Origin: Synchiropus splendidus | Taxonomy: Eukaryota; Chordata; Actinopteri; Syngnathiformes; Callionymidae | Reading direction: 5' to 3' | Assembly (NCBI RefSeq): GCF_027744825.2 | Contig: NC_071339.1 | Span: forward strand, 25,708,501-25,772,500 | Length of the DNA: 64,000 nt | Shown: positions 1 through 13,260 of the stretch, in pieces | How the letters are laid out: each line of letters opens with the position of its first letter | How positions within the stretch are numbered: the first letter of the stretch is position 1 | Made by a program: the position numbers and the translations under genes | The notes under the pieces: generated by a model | The model's database searches: none | What the model was told of the DNA's origin: nothing | Seen by the model: only the letters and a program-made list of their open reading frames with translations

Positions 1-1160
1 CTGCTATAGTGGGAGGTGAACATTCCATGTTCTCAAGCTTCCCTGCAAAGTTATGGCACAATGCAGAAAACGGATTTTCAGCCTGAGATAAGGTGGGTTC
101 CGGAATGCCAAACATAAAAATGTTGATAACTTTGGAAAAACACTTCAGACAGCTTAGATTAGATGTGCAACAACTAGAAAGACCCTTTCTACTATAGTGG
201 GAGGTGAAAATTTCATGTTCTGAAGCTTCTCTGCAAAGTTATGGCACAATGCAGAAAACGCGTTTTCAGCCTGAGATAAGGTGGGTTCCGGAACGCCAAA
301 CATAAAAATGTTGATAACTTTCGAAAAACATTTCAGACACCTTAGATTTGTTGTGCAAGTACTAGAAAGACCCTTTCTGCTATAGTGGGATGTGAAAATT
401 TCATGTTCTGAAGCTTCCCTGCAAAGTTATGGCACAATCCAGAAAACGCATTTTCAGCCTGAGATAAGGTCGATTCTGGAACGCCAAACATAAAAATGTT
501 CATAACTTTGGAAAAACACTTCAGACAGCTTAGATTTGATGTGCAACTACTTGAAAGACCCTTTCTGCGATAGTGGGACATGAAAATTTCATGTTCGGAA
601 GCATCCATGCAAAGTTATGGCACAATGCAGAAAACGCGTTTTCAGCCTGAGATAAGGTCAATTCCGGAATGCCAAACATAAAAATGTTGATAACTTTGGA
701 AAAACACTTCAGACAGCTTAGATTTGATGTGCAACTACTAGAAAGACCCTTTCTGCGATAGTGGGACATGAAAATTTCATGTTCGGAAGCATCCATGCAA
801 AGTTATGGCACAATGCAGAAAACGCGTTTTCAGCCTGAGATGAGGTGGGTTCCGGAACGCCAAACAAAAAAAAAAGGTTGATAACTTTAGAAAAACACTT
901 CAGACAGCTTCGATTTGATGTGCAACTACTAGAAAGACCCTTTCTGCTATAGTGGGAGGTGAAAATTTCATGTTCTGAAGCTTCCCTGTAAAGTTATGGC
1001 ACAATGCGTAAAACACGTTTTCAGGCTGAGATAAGGTCGATTCCGGAACGCCAAACATAAAAATGTTGATAACTTTTGAAAAACACTTCAGACAGCTTAG
1101 ATTTGATGTGCAACTGCTAGAAACAACCTTTCTGTTGTAGTTGGAGGTGAAAATTTCATG
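1..1160. repeat. Array block duplicated at 7,956-9,115 (left copy)
   Basis: This stretch of about six monomers matches 7,956-9,115 at an offset of 7,955 bp, with no difference noticed by eye. Shared private variants include AACGGATTTTC near base 76 and a run of As replacing the usual ATAAAAATG near base 865. The match ends at 1,160, where the left copy has a deletion junction. The offset is not an exact multiple of 188 because of indel-bearing monomers in between. Confidence 0.9.
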
Positions 1161-1180
1161 TGCAACTACTGGAAAGACCC
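1140..1180. repeat. Deleted monomer junction in array A
   Basis: The monomer runs normally to AAAATTTCATG and then continues at TGCAACTACTGG, which belongs near the start of the next monomer. Most of one monomer is therefore missing. The two joined sites share ATGT, a 4-bp microhomology. The duplicate block near 9,105 keeps the normal order. Confidence 0.85.
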
Positions 1181-3744
1181 TTCCTGCTATAGTGGGAGTT
1201 GAAAATTTCATGTTCTGAAGCTTTCCTGCAAAGTTATGGCAAAATATGTAAAACGCGTTTTCAGGCCGAGAAAAGGTGGGTTCCAGAACGCCAAACATAA
1301 AAATGTTGATAACTTCAGAAAAACACTTCAAGACAGCTTAGAGTTGATGTGCAACGACTAGAAAGACCCTTTCTGCTATATTGGGAGGTGAAAATTTCAT
1401 GTTCTGAATCTTCCCTGCAAAGTTATGGCAAAATGCAGAAAACGCGTTTTCAGCCTGAGATAAGGTGGGTTCCGGAACGCCAAACATAAAAAATGTTGAT
1501 AACTTTGGAAAAACACTTCAGACAGCTTACATTTGATGTGCTACTACTAGAAAGACCCTTTCTGCTATAGTGGGAGGTGAAAAATTCAATTTCTGAAGCT
1601 TCCCTGCAAAGTTATGTCAAAATGCAGAAAACGCATTTTCAGCCTGAGTTAAGGTCGATTCCGGAACGCCAAACATAAAAATGTTGATAACTTTGGAAAA
1701 ACACTTCAGACAGCTTAAATTTGATGTGAAACTACTAGAAAGACCCTTTCTGCTATAGTGGGAGGTGAAAAAGTCATGTTCTGAAGCTTCCCTGAGAAGT
1801 TATGGCACAATGGAGAAAACGCCTTTTCTGCATGAGATAAGGTGGGTTATGGAACGGCAAACATAAAAATGCTGATAACTTTGGAAAAACACTTCAGACA
1901 GCTTAGATTTGATGTGCAAGTATGAGAAAGACCCTTTCTGCTATAGTGGCAGGTGAAAATTTCATGTTCTGAAGCTTCCTTGCGAAGTTATGGCACAATG
2001 CAGAAAACGCGTTTTCAGGCTGAGATAAGGTGGGTTCCGGAACGCCAAACATAAAAATGTTGATAACTTTCGAAAAACACTTCAGACAGCTTAGATTTGA
2101 TGTGCAGCTGCTAGAAAAACCCTTTTTGCTATAGTGGGATGTGAAAAATTCATGTTCTGAAGCTTCCCTGCAAAGTTATGCCACAAAACAGAAACCACGT
2201 TTTCAGCCTGAGATGAGGTGAGTTCCGGAACGCCAAACATGAAAATGCTGATAACTTTGGAAAAAACTTCAGACAGCTTAGATTTGATGTGCAACTGCGA
2301 GAAAAACCATTTTTGCTATAGTGGGATGTGAAAATTTCTTGTTCTGAAGTTTCCCTGCAAAGTTATGGCAACATGCAGAAAACGCGTTTTCAGTCTGAGA
2401 TCAGGTCGATTCCGGAACGCCAAACATAAAAATGTTGATAACTTTGGAAAAACACTTCAGACAGCTTAGATTTGATGTGCAACTACTAGAAAACCCCTTT
2501 CTGTTATAGTGGGATGTGAAAATTTCATGTTCAAAAGCTTCCCAGCAAAATTATGGCACAATGCAGAAAACGCGTTTTCAGTCTGAGATAAGGTCGATTC
2601 CGGAACGCCAAACATAAAAATATTGATAACTTTGGAAAAACACTTCAGACAGCTTCGATTTGATGTGCAACTACTAGAAACACCCTTTCTGTTGTAGTTG
2701 GAGGTGAACATTTCATGTTCTGAAGCTTCTCTGCAAAGTTACGGCACAATGCAGAAAAGGAGTTTTCAGACTGAGATGAGGTCGATTCCAGAACGCCAAA
2801 CATAAAAATGTTGATAACTTTGGAAAAACACTTCAGACAGCTTAGAATTAAAGTGCAACTCCAAGAAAGATCATTTCTGCTATAGTGGGAGGAGAACATT
2901 CCATGTTCTCAAGCTTAACTGCAAAGTTATGGCACAATGCAGAAAACGCGTTTTTAGCCTGAGATAAGGTCGTTTCCGGAACGCCAAACATAAAAATGTT
3001 GCTAACTTTGGAAAAACACTTCAGACAGCTAAGATTTGATGAGCAACTACTAGAAAGACCTTTTCTGCTATAGTGGGAGGTGAAAATGTCATGTTCTGAA
3101 GCTTCGCTGCAAAGTCATGGCACAATGCAGAAAACGCATTTTCAGCCTGACGGAAGGTGGGTTCCGGAACGCCAAACATAAAGATGTTGATAACTATGGA
3201 AAAACACTTCAGACAGCTTATATTTTATGTGCAACTACTAGAAAGACCCTTTCTGATATAGTGTAATGTGAAAATTCCATGTTCTGAAGCTTCCCTGAGA
3301 AGTTATGGCACAATGCACAAAAACACTTTACAGCATGAGATAAGGTGGGTTTCGGAACGCCAAACATAAAAAAGTTGATAACTTTGGAAAAACACTTCAG
3401 ACAGCTTAGATTTGATGTACAACTATTAGAAAGACCCTTTCTGCCATAGTGGGTGGTGAAATTTTCATGTTCTGAAGCTTCCCTCCAAAGTTATGGCACA
3501 ATGCAGAAAACGCCTTTTCAGCCTGAGATGATGTCGATTCCGGAACGGCAAACATAAAAATGTTGATAACTTTGGAAAAACACTTCAGACCGCTTAGATT
3601 TGATGTGCAACAACGAGAAAGACCCTTTCTGCTATAGTGGGAGGTGAAAAATTCATGTTCCGCAGCTTCCCTGCAAAGTTATGGCACAATGCAGAAAACG
3701 CCTTTTTAGCCAGAGATAAGGTTGATTCCGGAACGCCAAACATA

Positions 3745-5435
3745 AAACAGTTGATAACTTTGGAAAAACACTTCAGACAGCTTAGATTTGATGTACAACT
3801 ACTAGAAAGACCCTTTCTGCCAAAGTGGGTGGTGAAATTTTCATGTTCTGAAGCTTCCCTGCAAAGTTATGGCAGAATGCGTAAAACGCGTTTTCAGTCT
3901 GAGATAATGTCGATTCCGGAACGCCAAACATAAAAATATTGATAACTTCGGAAAAACACTTCAGACAGCTTCGATTTGATGTGCAACTACTAGAAAGACC
4001 CTTTCTGTGAAAGTGGGAGGTGAAAATTTCATGTTTTGAAGCTTCCCTGCAAAGTTATGGCACAATGCAGAAAACGCATTTTCAGCCTGACGGAAGGTGG
4101 GTTCCGGAACGCCAAACATAAAGATGTTGATAACTATGGAAAAACACTTCAGACAGCTTATATTTTATGTGCAACTACTAGAAAGACCCTTTCTGATATA
4201 GTGGAATGTGAAAATTCCATGTTCTGAAGCTTCCCTGAGACGTTATGGCACAATGCACAAAAAGAATTTTCAGCCTGAGATAAGGTGGGTTTCGGAACGC
4301 CAAACATAAAAAAGTTGATAACTTTGGAAAAACACTTCAGACAGCTTAGATGTGATGGACAACTATTAGAAAGACCCGTTCTGCCATAGTGGGTGGTGAA
4401 ATTTTCATGTTCTGAAGCTTCCCTCCAAAGTTATGGCACAATGCAGAAAACGCCTTTTCAGCCTGAGATAATGTCGATTCCGGAACGGCAAACATAAAAA
4501 TGTTGATAACTTTGGAAAAACACTTCAGACCCCTTAGATTTGATGTGCAACTACGAGAAAGACCCTTTCTGCTATGGTGGGATGTGAAAATTTCATGTTC
4601 TGAAGCTACCCTGCAAAGTTATGGGACAATGCAGAAAAGGATTTTTCATCCTGAGATAAGGTCGATTCCGGAACGCCAAACATAAAAATTTTGATAACTT
4701 TTGAAAAACACTTCAGACAGCTTAGATTTGATGTGCGACTACTAGAAAGACCCTTTCTGCTATAGTGGGAGGTGAACATTTCATGTTCTGAAGCTTCCCT
4801 GCATAGTTAAGACACGATGCAGAAAACGTGTTTTCAGCCTGAGATAAGGTTGGTTCCGGAACGCCAAACATAAAAATGTTGATAACTTTGGAAAAACACT
4901 TCAGAGAGCTTAGATTTGATGTGCACCTACTAGAAAGACCCTTTCTGCGATAGTGGGACGTGAAAATTTCATGTTCGGAAGCATCCATGCAAAGTTATGG
5001 CACAATGCAGTAAACGCGTTTTCAGCAAGAGATAAGGTCGATTCCGTAACGCCAAACATAAAAATGTTGATAACTTTCGAAAAACACTTCAGACAGCTTA
5101 GATTTGATGTGCAACTACTAGAAAGACCGTTTCTGCGATAGTGGGATGTGAAAATTTCATGTTCTGAAGCTTCCCTGCAAAGTTATGGCACAATGCGTAA
5201 AACGCGTTTTCAGTCTGAGATAATGTCGATTCCGGAACGTCAAACATAAAAATATTGATAACTTTGGAAAAACACTTCAGACAGCTTAATTTGATGTGCA
5301 ACTACTAGAAAGACCCTTTCCGTGATAGTGGGAGGTGAAAATTTCATGTTCTGAAGCTTCCCTGCAAAGTTATGGCACAATGCAGAAAACGCATTTTCAG
5401 CCTGAGATAAGGTGGGTTCCGGAACGCCAAACATA
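3745..5435. repeat. Nine-monomer block, first of a tandem pair (1,691 bp)
   Basis: The block is followed directly by a near-identical one at an offset of 1,691 bp (nine monomers less one base). Shared private variants include CCTGACGGAAGGTGG (4,086 and 5,778), a GCTATGGTGGGAT monomer (4,571 and 6,262) and a monomer missing one base at GCTTAATTTGATG (5,280 and 6,970). Block boundaries are placed by eye and may be off by up to one monomer. Confidence 0.85.
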
Positions 5436-7126
5436 AAAAAGTTGATAACTTTGGAAAAACACTTCAGACAGCTTAGATTTGACGTACAACTACTAGAAAG
5501 ACCCTTTCTGCCAAAGTGGGTGGTGAAATTTTCATGTTCTGAAGCTTCCCTGCAAAGTTATGGCAGAATGCGTAAAACGCGTTTTCAGTCTGAGATAATG
5601 TCGATTCCGGAACGTCAAACATAAAAATATTGATAACTTTGGAAAAACACTTCAGACAGATTCGATTTGATGTGCAACTACTAGAAACACCCTTTCTGTG
5701 AAAGTGGGAGGTGAAAATTTCATGTTCTGAAGCTTCCCTGCAAAGTTATGGCACAATGCAGAAAACGCATTTTCAGCCTGACGGAAGGTGGGTTCCGGAA
5801 CGCCAAACATAAAGATGTTGATAACTATGGAAAAACACTTCAGACAGCTTAGATTTTATGTGCAACTACTAGAAAGACCCTTTCTGATATAGTGGAATGT
5901 GAAAATTTCATGTTCTGAAGCTTCCCTGAGACGTTATGGCACAATGCACAAAAACAATTTTCAGCCTGAGATAAGGTGGGTTTCGGAACGCCAAACATAA
6001 AAAAGTTGATAACTTTGGAAAAACACTTCAGACAGCTTAGATTTGATGGACAACTATTAGAAAGACCCGTTCTGCCATAGTGGGTGGTGAAATTTTCATG
6101 TTCTGAAGCTTCCCTCCAAAGTTATGGCACAATGCAGAAAACGCCTTTTCAGCCTGAGATAATGTCGATTCCGGAACGGCAAACATAAAAATGTTGATAA
6201 CTTTGGAAAAACACTTCAGACCCCTTAGATTTGATGTGCAACTACGAGAAAGACCCTTTCTGCTATGGTGGGATATGAAAATTTCATGTTCTGAAGCTAC
6301 CCTGCAAAGTTATGGGACAATGCAGAAAAAGATTTTTCATCCTGAGATAAGGTCGATTCCGGAACGCCAAACATAAAAATTTTGATAACTTTTGAAAAAC
6401 ACTTCAGACAGCTTAGATTTGATGTGCGACTACTAGAAAGACCCTTTCTGCTATAGTGGGAGGTGAACATTTCATGTTCTGAAGCTTCCCTGCAAAGTTA
6501 AGACACGATGCAGAAAACGTGTTTTCAGCCTGAGATAAGGTTGGTTCCGGAACGCCAAACATAAAAATGTTGATAACTTTGGAAAAACACTTCAGAGAGC
6601 TTAGATTTGATGTGCACCTACTAGAAAGACCCTTTCTGCTATAGTGGGACGTGAAAATTTCATGTTCGGAAGCATCCATGCAAAGCTATGGCACAATGCA
6701 GTAAACGCGTTTTCAGCAAGAGATAAGGTCGATTCCGGAACGCCAAACATAAAAATGTTGATAAATTTCGAAAAACACTTCAGACAGCTTAGATTTGATG
6801 TGCAACTACTAGAAAGACCCTTTCTGCTATAGTGGGATGTGAAAATTTCATGTTCTGAAGCTTCCCTGCAAAGTTATGGCACAATGCGTAAAACGCGTTT
6901 TCAGTCTGAGATAACGTCGATTCCGGAACGTCAAACATAAAAAGATTGATAACTTTGGAAAAACACTTCAGACAGCTTAATTTGATGTGCAACTACTAGA
7001 AAGACCCTTTCCGTGATAGTGGGAGGTGAAAATTTCATGTTCTGAAGCTTCCCTGCAAAGTTATGGCACAATGCGTAAAACGCGTTTTCAGCCTGAGATA
7101 AGGTGGGTTCCGGAACGCCAAACATA
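5436..7126. repeat. Nine-monomer block, second of the tandem pair
   Basis: This is the right-hand copy of the block described at 3,745. It differs from the left copy by scattered single bases, for example CATAGTTAAGACAC versus CAAAGTTAAGACAC, so the duplication is recent relative to overall monomer divergence. Confidence 0.85.
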
Positions 7127-7955
7127 AAAATGTTGAAAAGTTTGGAAAAACATTTCAGACAGCTTAGATTTGATGTGCAACTACTAGAAAGACCCTTTAT
7201 GCTATAGTGGCAGGTGAAAATTTCATGTTCTAAAGCTTCCATGCAAAGTTATTGCACAATGGGTAAAACGCGTTTTCAGGCTGAGATAAGGTCGATTCTG
7301 GAACGCCAAACATAAAAATGTTGATAACGTTGGAAAAACGCTTCAGACAGCTTTGAATTAATGTGCAACTACAAGAAAGACCATTTCTACTATAGTGGGA
7401 GGAGAACATTCCATGTTCTCAAGCTTAACTGCAAAGATTTGGCACAATGCAGAAAATGCGATTTCAGCCTGAGATAAGGTCGTTTCCGGAACGCCAAACA
7501 TAAAAATGTTGATAACTTTGGAAAAACACTTCAGACAGCTTAGATTTGATGTGCAACTACTAGAAAGACCCTTTCTGTGATAGTGGGAGGTTAAAATTTG
7601 ATGTTCTGAAGCTTCCCTGCAAAGTTATGGCACAATGCAGAAAACGCATTTTCAGCCCGATATAAGGTGGGTTCCGGAACGCCAAACATAAAAAAGTTGA
7701 TAACTTTGGAAAAACACTTCAGACTGCATAGAATTAATGTGCAACTACTAGAAAGACCATTTCTGCTATAGTGGGAGGTGAAAATAAAATTTTATGTTCT
7801 GAAGCTTACCTGCAAAGTTATGGCACAATGCGTAAAACGCGTTTTCAGCCTGAGATAAGGTCGATTCTGGACCGCCAAAAATAAAAAAGTTGATAACTTT
7901 GGAATAACACTTCAGACTGCATAGAATTAATGTGCAACTACTAGAAAGACCATTT

Positions 7956-9115
7956 CTGCTATAGTGGGAGGTGAACATTCCATGTTCTCAAGCTTCCCTG
8001 CAAAGTTATGGCACAATGCAGAAAACGGATTTTCAGCCTGAGATAAGGTGGGTTCCGGAATGCCAAACATAAAAATGTTGATAACTTTGGAAAAACACTT
8101 CAGACAGCTTAGATTAGATGTGCAACAACTAGAAAGACCCTTTCTACTATAGTGGGAGGTGAAAATTTCATGTTCTGAAGCTTCTCTGCAAAGTTATGGC
8201 ACAATGCAGAAAACGCGTTTTCAGCCTGAGATAAGGTGGGTTCCGGAACGCCAAACATAAAAATGTTGATAACTTTCGAAAAACATTTCAGACACCTTAG
8301 ATTTGTTGTGCAAGTACTAGAAAGACCCTTTCTGCTATAGTGGGATGTGAAAATTTCATGTTCTGAAGCTTCCCTGCAAAGTTATGGCACAATGCAGAAA
8401 ACGCATTTTCAGCCTGAGATAAGGTCGATTCTGGAACGCCAAACATAAAAATGTTCATAACTTTGGAAAAACACTTCAGACAGCTTAGATTTGATGTGCA
8501 ACTACTTGAAAGACCCTTTCTGCGATAGTGGGACATGAAAATTTCATGTTCGGAAGCATCCATGCAAAGTTATGGCACAATGCAGAAAACGCGTTTTCAG
8601 CCTGAGATAAGGTCAATTCCGGAATGCCAAACATAAAAATGTTGATAACTTTGGAAAAACACTTCAGACAGCTTAGATTTGATGTGCAACTACTAGAAAG
8701 ACCCTTTCTGCGATAGTGGGACATGAAAATTTCATGTTCGGAAGCATCCATGCAAAGTTATGGCACAATGCAGAAAACGCGTTTTCAGCCTGAGATGAGG
8801 TGGGTTCCGGAACGCCAAACAAAAAAAAAAGGTTGATAACTTTAGAAAAACACTTCAGACAGCTTCGATTTGATGTGCAACTACTAGAAAGACCCTTTCT
8901 GCTATAGTGGGAGGTGAAAATTTCATGTTCTGAAGCTTCCCTGTAAAGTTATGGCACAATGCGTAAAACACGTTTTCAGGCTGAGATAAGGTCGATTCCG
9001 GAACGCCAAACATAAAAATGTTGATAACTTTTGAAAAACACTTCAGACAGCTTAGATTTGATGTGCAACTGCTAGAAACAACCTTTCTGTTGTAGTTGGA
9101 GGTGAAAATTTCATG
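7956..9115. repeat. Array block duplicated at 1-1,160 (right copy)
   Basis: This copy matches the first 1,160 bases of the window. It continues past the point where the left copy is deleted, so it represents the unrearranged state. It includes the A-run monomer variant at about 8,820. The same variant recurs near 9,199 and, in array B, near 44,297. Confidence 0.9.
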
Positions 9116-9529
9116 TTCTGAAGCTTCTCTGCAAAGTCACGGCACAATGCAGAAAACGCGTTTTCAGACTGAGATGAGGTGGGTTCCGGAACGCCAAACA
9201 AAAAAAAAAGGTTGATAACTTTAGAAAAACACTTCAGACAGCTTCGATTTGATGTGCAACTGCTAGAAAGACCCTTTCTGCTATAGTGGGAGGTGAAAAT
9301 TTCATGTTCTGAAGCTTCTCTGCAAAGTTACGGCACAATGCAGAAAACGCGTTTTCAGACTGAGATGAGGTCGATTCCGGAACGCCAAACATAAAAATGT
9401 TGATAACTTTGGAAAAACACTTCAGACAGCTTAGATTTGATGTGAAACTATTCGAAAGACCCTTTCTGCTATAGTGGCACGTGAAAATTTCATGTTCTGA
9501 AGCTTCCCTGAAAAGTTCTGGCACAAAGA

Positions 9530-10290
9530 ATGAAACAAGTTTTCAGCCTGAGATAAGGTGGGTTCCGGAACGCCAAACATAAAAATGTTGATAACTTTGG
9601 AAAAACACTTCAGACAGCTTAGATTTGATGTGCACCTACTAGAAAGACCCTTTCTGCTTTCACGGGAGGTTAAAATTCCATGTTCTGAAGCTTCCCTGCA
9701 AAGTTATTGGACAAGGCAGAAAACGCGTTTTCAACCTGAGATAAGATGGGTTCCGGAACGCCATGAATAAAAATGTTGATAACTTTGGAAAAAAACTTCA
9801 GACAGCTTAGATTTGATGTGCAACTACTAGAAAGACCCTTTCTGCTTTAATGGGAGGTTAAAATTCCATGTTCTGAAGCTTCCCTGCAAAGTTATGGCAC
9901 AAAGCGGGAAACGCGTTTTCAGCCTGAGATGAGGTGGATTCCGGAACACAAAAACATAAAAATGTTGATAACTTTCGAAAAACTCTTCAGACAGCTTAGA
10001 TATGATGTGCAACTACTAGAAAAACCCTTTCTGCTATAGTCAGAGGTGAAAATTTCATGTTCTGAAGCTTCCCTGCAAAGTTATGGCACAAAGAAAGAAA
10101 CACGTTTTCAGCCTGAGATAAGGTGGGTTCTGAACGCCAAATATAAAAATGTTGATAACTTTGGAAAAACACTTCAGACAGCTTAGATTTGATGTGCAAC
10201 TACTAGAAAGTCCCTTTCTACTATAGTGGGAGGTGAAATTTTCATGTTCTGAGGCTTCACTGCAAAGTTATGGCACAATGCAGAAAACAC
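9530..10290. repeat. Array block repeated at 15,734 and in part at 17,056
   Basis: The block is marked by CTGCTTTCACGGGAGG or its TCGCGGG variant, by GGAACGCCATGAATAAAAATG and by CAAAGAAAGAAACACG. The copy at 15,734-16,490 lies at an offset of 6,204 bp, exactly 33 monomer lengths. A shorter copy starting at 17,056 is offset by a further 1,322 bp. These are higher-order duplications inside array A. Confidence 0.8.
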
Positions 10291-10599
10291 GTTTTTAGCC
10301 TGAGATTAGGAGGGTTCCGGAACGCCAAACATAAAAATGTTGATAAGTTTGGAAAAACATTTCAGACAGCTGAGATTTGATCAGCAACTACTAGAAAGAC
10401 CCTTTCTGCTATAGTGGGAGGAGAACATTCCATGTTCTCAAGCTTAACTGCAAAGTTATGGCAAAATGCAGAAAATGCGATTTCAGCCTTAGATAAGGTT
10501 GTTTCCGGAACGCCAAACATAAAAATGTTGATAACTTTGGAAAAACACTTCAGACTGCATAGAATTAATGTGCAACTACGAGAAAGACCATTTCTGCAA

Positions 10600-11960
10600 T
10601 AGTGGGATGTGAAAATTTCATGTTCTGAAGCTTCTCTGCAAAGTTATGACACAATGCAGAAAACGCGTTTTCAGCCTGACATAAGGTGGGTTCCGGAACG
10701 CCAAACATAAAGATTTTGATAACTTTGGAAAAACACTTCAGACTGCTACGATTTGATGTGCAACTACTAGAAAGACCCTTTCTGCGATAGTGGGAGGTGA
10801 AAATTTCATGTTTTGAAGCTTCTCTGCAAAGTTATGGCGCAATGCAGGAAACGTGTTTTCAGCCTGAGATAAGGCGGGTTCCGGAACGCCAAACATAAGA
10901 ATGTTGATCACTTTGGAAAAACATTTCACACAGCTTAGATTTGACGTGCAAGTACTAGAAAGACCCTTTCTGCTATAGTGGGATGTGAAAATTTCATGTT
11001 CTGAAGCTTCCCTGCAAAGTTATGGCACATTGCAGAAAACGCATTTTCAGCCTGAGATAAGGTGGGTTCCGGAACGCCAAACATAAAAATGTTGATAACT
11101 TTGGAAAAACACTTCAGACAGCTTAGATTAGATGTGCAACAACTAGAAAGACCCTTTCTACTATAGTGGGAGGTGAAAATTTCATGTTCTGAAGCTTCTC
11201 TGCAAAGTTATGGCACAATGCAGAAAACGCGTTTTCAGCCTGAGATAAGGTGGGTTCCGGAACGCCACACATAAAAATGTTGATAACTTTGGAAAAACAT
11301 TTCAGACAGCTTAGATTTGTTGTGCAAGTACTAGAAAGACCCTTTCTGCTATAGTGGGATGTGAAAATTTCATGTTCTGAAGCTTCCCTGCAAAGTTATG
11401 GCACAATGCAGAAAACGCATTTTCAGCCTGAGATAAGGTCGATTCTGGAACGCCAAACATAAAAATGTTGATAACTTTGGAAAAACCTTTCAGACAGCTT
11501 AGATTTGATGTGCAAGTACTAGAAAGAGCCTTTTTGCTATAGTGGGATGTGAAAATTTCATGTTCTGAAACTTCCCTGCATAGTTATGGTCAAAAGCAGA
11601 AAACGCGTTTTCAGCCTGAGATAAGGTCGATTCCGGAACGGCAAACATAAAAATGTTGATAACTTTTGAAAAACACTTCAGACCGCATAGATTTGATGTG
11701 CAACTACTCGAAAGACCCTTTCTGCTATAGTGGGAGGTGAAAATTTCATGTTCTGAAGCTTCCCTGCAAAGTTATGGCACAATGCAGAAAACGCGTTTTC
11801 AGCCTGAGATAAGGTCGATTCCGGAATGCCAAACATAAAAATGTTGATAACTTTGGAAAAACACTTCAGAGAGCTTAGATTTGATGTGCAACTACTAGAA
11901 AGACCCTTTCTGCGATAGTGGGACATGAAAATTTCATGTTCGGAAGCATCCATGCAAAGT
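10600..11960. repeat. Array block repeated at 17,943-19,303
   Basis: About seven monomers recur at an offset of 7,343 bp. Both copies share CATAAAGATTTTGATAAC and GCCAAACATAAGAATGTTG and then run into monomers with GTGCAAGTACTAG. Single-base differences separate the copies. Confidence 0.82.
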
Positions 11961-13260
11961 TATGGGACAATGCAGAAAACGCGTTTTCAGCCTGAGATAA
12001 GGTCGATTCTGGAACGCCAAACATAAAAATGTTGATAACTTTGGAAAAACCTTTCAGACAGCTTAGATTTGATGTGCAAGTACTAGAAAGACCCTTTTTG
12101 CTATAGTGGGATGTGAAAATTTCATGTTCTGAAACTTCCCTGCATAGTTATGGTCAAAAGCAGAAAACGCGTTTTCAGCCTGAGATAAGGTCGATTCCGG
12201 AACGGCAAACATAAAAATGTTGATAACTTTTGAAAAACACTTCAGACCGCATAGATTTGATGTGCAACTACTCGAAAGACCCTTTCTGCTATAGTGGGAG
12301 GTGAAAATTTCATGTTCTGAAGCTTCCCTGCAAAGTTATGGCACAATGCAGAAAACGCGTTTTCAGCCTGAGATAAGGTCGATTCCGGAATGCCAAACAT
12401 AAAAATGTTGATAACTTTGGAAAAACACTTCAGAGAGCTTAGATTTGATGTGCAAGTACTAGAAAGAGCCTTTTTGCTATAGTGGGATCTGAAAATTTCA
12501 TGTTCTGAAACTTCCCTGCATAGTTATGGTCAAAAGCAGAAAACGCGTTTTCAGCCTGAGATAAGGTCGATTCCGGAACGGCAAACATAAAAATGTTGAT
12601 AACTTTTGAAAAACACTTCAGACCGCATAGATTTGATGTGCAACTACTCGAAAGACCCTTTCTGCTATAGTGGGAGGTGAAAATTTCATGTTCTGAAGCT
12701 TCCCTGCAAAGTTATGGCACAATGCAGAAAACGCGTTTTCAGCCTGAGATAAGGTCGATTCCGGAATGCCAAACATAAAAATGTTGATAACTTTGGAAAA
12801 ACACTTCAGAGAGCTTAGATTTGATGTGCAACTACTAGAAAGACCCTTTCTGCGATAGTGGGACATGAAAATTTCATGTTCTGAAACTTCCCTGCATAGT
12901 TATGGTCAAAAGCAGAAAACGCGTTTTCAGCCTGAGATAAGGTCGATTCCGGAACGGCAAACATAAAAATGTTGATAACTTTTGAAAAACACTTCAGACC
13001 GCATAGATTTGATGTGCAACTACTCGAAAGACCCTTTCTGCTATAGTGGGAGGTGAAAATTTCATGTTCTGAAGCTTCCCTGCAAAGTTATGGCACAATG
13101 CAGAAAACGCGTTTTCAGCCTGAGATAAGGTCGATTCCGGAATGCCAAACATAAAAATGTTGATAACTTTGGAAAAACACTTCAGAGAGCTTAGATTTGA
13201 TGTGCAACTACTAGAAAGACCCTTTCTGCGATAGTGGGACATGAAAATTTCATGTTCTGA
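11440..13260. repeat. Short higher-order repeat of two to three monomers
   Basis: A monomer with GAAACTTCCCTGCATAG and GTCAAAAGCAGAAAACG recurs at about 11,568, 12,126, 12,502 and 12,878. The spacings are three, two and two monomers. Near identity between the units indicates very recent local amplification. Confidence 0.85.

Noticed and set aside
3637..6832. Plus-strand ORFs of 60-98 codons in the array (for example LITLEKHFRQLRFDVQLLERPF)
   Set aside because: Same satellite DNA in another frame, with no start or splicing context and no conservation beyond the repeat.
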